Shown here in pieces: positions 58,381 to 64,000 of a stretch of 64,000 bases of DNA (position 1 is the first letter of the stretch; the number at the start of each line of letters is the position of its first letter). The notes under the pieces were generated by a model, which was given only the letters and a program-made list of their open reading frames with translations, searched no databases and was not told where the DNA came from. The translations under genes were made by a program, and so were the position numbers. Source of the stretch: Nicotiana tabacum (taxonomy: Eukaryota; Streptophyta; Magnoliopsida; Solanales; Solanaceae); NCBI RefSeq assembly GCF_000715075.1, contig NC_134084.1:1614501-1678500 (forward strand). Reading direction: 5' to 3'.

Positions 58381-58682
58381 CAGAATACAAACAACATTTT
58401 TAAATCTTGTAGTCTAAAACTAAAATGTGTATAGCATGTGAAAAATATCATTTGAATCTCGTGGTATTAAACATGTTATATCATTCTAATAAAAGAATAT
58501 CATTAAGGATAAAATGAACGTATCAAAGTTTACTAAATATACAAAATTAAAACGGACGAAGTAATTAAATCGAAACTAGTGAAGTATTATATATATGGCT
58601 ATGACAAAAGAAAAATCATCAAACAGGGTAAGCAGTCAAGACAAGATGAAACCAACTAATCTCAGTCAATGGGATTCATAAT

Positions 58683-61600
58683 TGTGAGTACGTGATTTTT
58701 GCCGTATATGAATTACTCCCATAAATTCAAGATAAATAAATCTTCCATTATTTGCAATTCTGTAGATTTTTCATAGGATTTTTGTTAATTGTTTGCATTT
58801 GTCTGTGCATGTATTTTATTTAAATCATGAAAAAATACAAAAAAATATCACGCATTTGCATTTAGGACTTATTTTACATTTTAGGTTAATTAGTAAGTTA
58901 GTTGGTTTATTATAAATAAAATTACAAAAAATGGCTTATTTTTGCATTTTTAGCTTTTTAGTTTTAAATTAGCAATTTCTTTTTCTAATCTAGGAGTAAT
59001 TAGTTTTTGAATACCATAGTAGATAATGAATTTAATTTTGCATATTAAAATTTAAGTTAGGATTTTGTTAATTAAAGAAAGAAAAAAGGAAGAAAGGTTG
59101 AAAGGAAAAAGGGGCTGAATTTTTTTAAAAAGAAAAAAGGGGCCAATTGGGCCAATTCTCCACCCCAAAGCTGAGCCCAACGCCACTAAACCTACCCAGC
59201 CCGGTAGGATCAACCCAGCTAACACCCAAACCCGCCTAACCATGACCCGCGCCGTTTTTCCCCCCTTTACTAGACAATTCTAATTATAACATAAAGGCAA
59301 TTATAACCCTAATTTGTGAAGAACCCAAAACGCCGCTGCTATTCCCCCAAGCCCGTTTCTGCTCGCTCAACTCGTCTGAGTTTTCTGCTCGCTTAACTCA
59401 TCTGAGTTTTCGGATGAATTCGTCCCCCAAACTCAACGCACATGGTCTCCTCCTCTCTCTCCAACGTGGCATAACCGTCTCTGACAGAATATTTTCAGCA
59501 TTTATCCATTTTCACGCGCTCTTGATTTCGGGGGATGAATCTCGGGTAAATAGGAGCGGTTGGATGTGAGAAATCATATCCACGCCTTTCATTTGTCCAA
59601 GTTTCGTTCCATGTGAGGTTGGTTTTGATGTTTTTTTCGGATTTTGGGATAAAATTTGGGGATTTCTTGGAGAAGAGGTGAGAAGCTTCGAGAATCGAGT
59701 ATATATAGTGAGGTTTCAGAGATTTGAGGAGGAGAATTTTGGAGAATTCGAGGGTAAAAAATCAGAGGAAGAAAAAAAAATAGAGGTTTTGTTCTGAGTT
59801 TTCTTAGGTTTTATTATTTCCCTCTTCATCTCGCTTCTAAAAGAAAATGCTAAAAAATTTCCAGTTTTTCGTTTGTTCTTAGTTGCTTCAGAAATCTGAA
59901 ATTTCAAAAAAAAAAAGGGTTCCATTTTCCTTCTCTGATTTTCGTTCAAGTGAAGTTGACTTAAGTAAAGTTCGTCGCTTTTGAAAGCTGTTGTTCGAGT
60001 TCGAGGGGTGAAATTTTCCTATTTTCTATTTAGAGGCTGTGTCAATTGTTGGAAAACATCTGCTGCTGTTTGTTTCCTTTGCTGGAATTCTGAGTCTCAT
60101 CATCTAGTTTCAGGCCCTTACTTATCTTCTCTAGTTAATTTTTGCACTAAGGTACGTTTTGTTTCTATCTTATAGTCATAAACTTGAAGGGATAACATAC
60201 TTCACCATATGTGTAGTCTGTCTGCTCAATACTGATACCTTATAGATATATGGATGTTTGCTTTACTAGTATGGTTCGTATGTCTTACTTGGTTTTGTGT
60301 TGTTCATGGTTGGTTCCATATATTCAGTGTGCTTTAAACTGTTTAGTATTCATTCTTTGTTGATCTTTGTTCTGCGTCTTTTGAAACTAATTTAACTTGC
60401 TAAAGTGTAGCGTTAATTAGTTCTCCACACTCTTTAGGTTGTTATTGTCTAACTGATGATTTGTGCTTAAAATGGCATCGAGATATGGTGGATGGATGGA
60501 TTTGACCACCAGTTGGTCGGAGTCCTCTCTGAAAAAGCCAGTACATCACTCTAATTGCAGAATTACATAGTGCATCAGTTTCATAGTTTTCTTTGTATAC
60601 AGTTGACAGATCCAAATTCCTATGGCTAGCTATAGGATTTGGCATGAGTCGAATCGAAATCCATTAGCCACATTTGCTATAATAGCTATTTGCCGTAATG
60701 ATTTAAAGAAGGAACATTGATTTAGAAAAGTTCTTTTTCAGAATAGTTGTCATTTGATATTGTCTTATGGTTATCATGGTAGCAAAGTGTGATTATTCAA
60801 GTATTTTTTTAGTTTAATTATCGATTTAGTGATTTAATTATTTGTCTTTTCTAGCCTAGCACATGATGTAAATATTCCGTTCATTGATTAGTTGTTGAGT
60901 TTAACCTATGAGCAAAAAACTATTTTGGGATTCTGAAGTCGCTGATTCAAACGCAGAATAGCTCGGAAAATTCGGTGAAGATTTGATTTAAGCTAAGAAC
61001 TGCTAGATTGGTACCATCTTCATTTTAATTAGTAAACCCAGTTTAATTTAGTTAGTAAATTGACTACCAAAAACCTTTTCCATAATTTTTGCCTTGAACC
61101 TTCGTAATTTGTTTTAGGCGTGTTTAATTAAATAATCGTCATAGCTACGGGTACGGTTCCCGTGACGTAGTTGTGATGCTTAATTTCTAATATCCGGGTG
61201 TGCATTTATGAGACCCAAATCCAAATCTCAACAATGTTAGATAAAATGTATCGTGGACCGCGGGTGCATTTATGTGACGTGGTTCAAGACGTGTTTTAAA
61301 TGACGTTGAATCTTTCTAAAAAATATCTGAATAAAAGCGGCTATAAAGTTAAAATTGCACCATAGGCTAAAACATGTACTAAAATCAATAAATAGGCCAA
61401 TAATAACAATTGAGCGACTGTGCTAAAACCATGGAACTCGGGAATGCCTAACACCTTTTCCCGAGTTAACAGAATTCCTTACCCGGATATCTGTGTTCGC
61501 GGACTGTAATACAGAGTCAATCTTTTTCTCGATTCGGGATTTGAACCGGTGACTTGAGACACCATAAAATTATCCCAAGTGGTGACTCTGAATTTAATAA

Positions 61601-61692
61601 ATAAATAATCTCATTTCGATTGTCACTTTAAGTCGGAAAAAACTTCCTTATACTCCCTTTAACGGAGTTTAGTAAAAAAAAGAGGTGTGACA
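58683..61692. mobile_element. Solo LTR of a Tat/Ogre-like Ty3/gypsy element
   Basis: About 3.0 kb from TGTGAGTACGTGATTTTTGCC to aggtgtgaca, flanked by ataat (58678-58682) and ataac (61693-61697), 4 of 5 bases equal. The start is one I associate with long Tat/Ogre LTRs in Nicotiana. Near the end, ggtgactctgaattt and gattgtcactttaa recur in that lineage. No gag or pol follows on either side, so it is a solo LTR left by recombination. Open frames inside (for example 59716-59949 and 59981-60175) are not recognised as genes. It is probably + oriented. Confidence 0.65.
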
Positions 61693-61697
61693 ATAAC

Positions 61698-62581
61698 GAT
61701 CCACGAAAAATTATTATTTTGATAAATCGGTTAAAACAAAAGAAAATCAGGCTAAGAGATGACTCGTATTCCATCCGTCTATCGGATCCTAATATAATTC
61801 AATCCTATAGAAAGTTTTAATTAACAAGTAACTACTTTTGCAACTATAGTGCTTTGTTGAAATACGTCTTAGCTATGAATCTAGCTAGTAGTACAATCTC
61901 TTTATGGTACAATCGAACTACTTATGCATACATTAAATAACAAGAACTTTAATTCATATATACTTATACATTGTACGTATTATTACTGGTAATAAAATAA
62001 TTACTTACCAAAAAAAATAATTTATATATACTTATAGTTTATATTTCTTTACTACAAAATTACTCAAACAATCTTTATAACTAACCTACCATAAAAAGTG
62101 AAATTTATGATCATAAAAATAATTTATAACAAGTAAAATGGCTTGATAATATAATGTAAATACTCTTTATAACTATTTCATTGTATATAGTTAAACCTAG
62201 ACCTGTTAAACGGGTCGACCCGACCCGAATCCGAATCTGTTGACTCTTGGCCCGTGGGTCCTTAACAGGGCAGGTCTGACTCACTTTCTTATAGGGACTG
62301 GTCCGGATTTGACCCATTAATCAAAATATGTTGATCCGGCCCAGATCCGTAACACATAACCCCTTGACCACGAGCTCTAATGGGCCGAATCCAATTTAGT
62401 TAAAAAAGGAATTTTTACATACCTATACACTATTGGAAACTTTATTACCCTCCCTACTCAAGTTTCAATTTAATTAGTTCCTATATACAAATTTACCAAT
62501 TATATACATTTTAGGAATTAAATGAGTATCCCTTTATATTAGGAATCAATTATTTCTCATCCTTATTCTCGCTCCCTCATG
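61698..62581. other. AT-rich intergenic DNA
   Basis: It contains an isolated GC-rich island, cgggtcgacccgacccgaat at about 62211, with its inverse-like partner near 62330-62345. These are possibly worn MITE ends. No gene was recognised. Confidence 0.4.
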
Positions 62582-62628
62582 CTCTCTCTCTCTCTCTCTC
62601 CCCCTCTCTCTCTCTCTCTCTCTCTCTA
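62582..62628. repeat. (CT)n microsatellite
   Basis: A tract of CT units with one CCCC interruption at 62600-62604. Confidence 0.95.
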
Positions 62629-62970
62629 CGTCGCTCTTTATCTATCAATCCCTAATTCCAGTAATGTAGAACAAAGAAAAAGAGAGCAGCAATTCCACCA
62701 TTGACAACCATTAAAAAACTTTGAATTCGAATTTGGGTTTTCAAAAAATATTATTTGTTTGAATTGGATGTTACTGCAAACAATTGGGAATTCTCTCTAC
62801 GTCTCTCTCTATCTTACAATCCCTAATTCTAGTAATATAGAGCAAAGGAAAAGAGAGCAGCAATTCCACCATTGACAGCCATTAAAAAGCTTTGAAGCTT
62901 TGAATTCGAATTTGGATTTTCAAAAACCATTATTTGTTTAGATTGAGTGTTATTGCAAACAATTGGGAAT
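62622..62970. repeat. Tandem duplication, unit about 170-178 bp
   Basis: Units 62622-62791 and 62793-62970 share tctctacgt, then agagcagcaattccaccatt, then gaattcgaatttgg, then caattgggaat in the same order. The second copy has an extra gctttgaa piece. Confidence 0.85.
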
Positions 62971-63053
62971 ATGGTTTGGAGTTTATATCTCAATTTTGAG
63001 GGTGTTTTGGTGAATATTAGACTTGATTTTGGCTGAATTTCAGATTGAAACTC

Positions 63054-63054
<1 letters not shown>

Positions 63055-63084
<30 letters not shown>

Positions 63085-63096
63085 AAGAAGAAGAAG
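63055..63096. repeat. (AAG)n microsatellite
   Basis: About 14 uninterrupted AAG units. Confidence 0.95.
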
Positions 63097-63695
63097 ACGA
63101 TGACATGACATATATTATACTCAAGAAATTGTAGTACAATTGTAGTAAAATTATAGAAAAATATATTCTCTTGTTTATATATATATTTTTATTTAACTAT
63201 TGTATGAAAGTTGAAAAATATTGTATAAAAATTGTATTTAAGCTGTATGATATTGTAGTTGTATATAACTAAGTAGAAATAATATATAAAAATTGTAGAT
63301 AAGTTGTATAATATATAATTAGTTGTATGAAATTTATTTTTACTATGTATAAATCACATACAAAATTTATAAAAGACATATTTTATAAAATTTGTATAAA
63401 AACTGTACAAAATTTCTTGTTATTCCAAATTGAGCAACAACCAAACCACATCTTCTACTGGGTAAGAACCTGAGAATTGTCGGAAAGGCAGTAATCGGGT
63501 GGTGGGAGGGGAACATGATTTTGTGTTCGTTCACATACTGATTTCCCTGACCCGAATACTCTTTGTTATTGCACTTCTCAATTCTTACAACTACCATAAT
63601 TCTCTTTCTCGTTACTAATTTAATATCCACGTAATTAAGTTTTTTATATCTTATATTGACATGTGTGACACAAAGAAATAGGATTGCTTCTCAAT
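63097..63695. other. AT-rich intergenic DNA
   Basis: Repeated short gtataaaaattgta-type pieces fill 63180-63415, suggesting a diverged local repeat. No gene was recognised. Confidence 0.4.
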
Positions 63696-63790
63696 ATTCT
63701 ATATTGAGAGGGTAGTATGTATGCAGATTTTACCCCTACTTGAAGAGGTAGAGAGGCTGTTTCCGAAGACCCTCGGCTCAAGAAAAGATG
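63696..63790 (-). repeat. TS/RTE 3'-tail fragment
   Basis: agggtagtatgtatgcagat, then cttgaagaggtagagaggct, then ccgaagaccctcggctcaag, the inverse of the shared TS/RTE tail. It is followed by a purine-rich tract to the window end that codes for nothing recognisable. Confidence 0.6.
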
Positions 63791-64000
63791 GAAAGGAAAA
63801 ATAGGGGAGAAGAAGAATGAGGAAAAAGGGAGGAGAAAGAAGGAAGAGAAAGGCAAAAGACGATAAGGAAAGAGGAGAAAAAGTAGCATCAAATAGTAAC
63901 CATCAGGGAGCAATAAAAATAAAGGAAAAATCATACTTTATTAACATTAAAACTTGAGAAAGATATGGAACTATTTCGCCAAGAGGACTCATAGGTGTCT

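Larger units (their letters stand above)
57449..58561. mobile_element. Stowaway-like MITE split by a hAT MITE
   Basis: Ends cttcctccatttcattagtt and aattaaaacggacgaag, between TA dinucleotides (57447-57448 and 58562-58563). The middle (about 57490-58380) is a hAT-type insertion, so the original element was only about 220 bp. Confidence 0.6.

Noticed and set aside
59716..60175. Open frames inside the 3-kb solo LTR
   Set aside because: They are short, lack known motifs and lie within a repeat.
61440..61600. A Tat/Ogre primer-binding site and start of an internal region
   Set aside because: The ggtgactctga piece lies inside the segment bounded by the ataat/ataac duplication, and no gag or pol follows, so it is treated as part of the solo LTR.
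1..64000. CRISPR arrays, operons, riboswitches, phage or plasmid features
   Set aside because: None is present. The gene structure and repeats are those of a plant nuclear genome.

Overview
This is a nuclear plant chromosome segment, most likely from a Solanaceae species and possibly Nicotiana. The evidence is an AT-rich background, plant intron/exon structure, TS-type and Au-type SINEs, an RTE-type LINE whose 3' tail resembles that of TS SINEs, three Ty1/copia elements, a Tat/Ogre-like long terminal repeat and many hAT-, Stowaway- and CACTA-like MITEs. Bacterial features (operons, RBS, CRISPR) are absent.

Three host genes can be assembled exon by exon with the frame closing exactly. A SWEET sugar transporter lies on the + strand (1467-3555, 5 exons, 247 aa). 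A NIN-like protein of the NLP6/7 class, a nitrate-responsive RWP-RK/PB1 transcription factor, lies on the - strand (5909-11266, 5 exons, 1010 aa). A plastid 3-ketoacyl-ACP synthase I lies on the - strand (50812-55968, 8 exons, about 486 aa, Cys-His-His triad present). A fourth locus is a decayed cellulose-synthase-like (CslG-type) pseudogene on the - strand (32619-35420). It has lost exons, and a 238-bp MITE splits its last exon. The genes show no operon-like relation: sugar transport, nitrate signalling and fatty-acid elongation simply sit in one neighbourhood.

Layout: 0-0.7 kb LINE 3' end; 0.9-3.6 kb SWEET with a SINE and a MITE in its introns; 3.6-5.9 kb MITE and Au SINE; 5.9-11.3 kb NLP; 11.4-15 kb SINE and CACTA-like foldback repeats; 15.1-20.8 kb a hAT-like MITE split by a copia element; 20.8-25.7 kb AT-rich intergenic DNA with a long hairpin, a TS SINE and Stowaway MITEs; 25.7-30.0 kb a second copia element on the - strand; 30-36.8 kb MITEs and the CslG pseudogene; 36.9-50.1 kb an L1-type LINE remnant interrupted by a 10.3-kb Sirevirus-type copia element with an extra post-pol ORF and by two hAT-like elements; 50.8-56 kb KAS I with seven or more transposon insertions in introns; 56.4-58.6 kb nested MITEs; 58.7-61.7 kb a solo Tat/Ogre-like LTR; 61.7-64 kb intergenic DNA with a tandem duplication and microsatellites.

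All family names come from motif recognition by eye. No database search or alignment program was run. Most of the interest lies in the nesting of elements, dated by target-site duplications, and in how insertions broke the CslG gene while sparing the SWEET, NLP and KAS coding exons.
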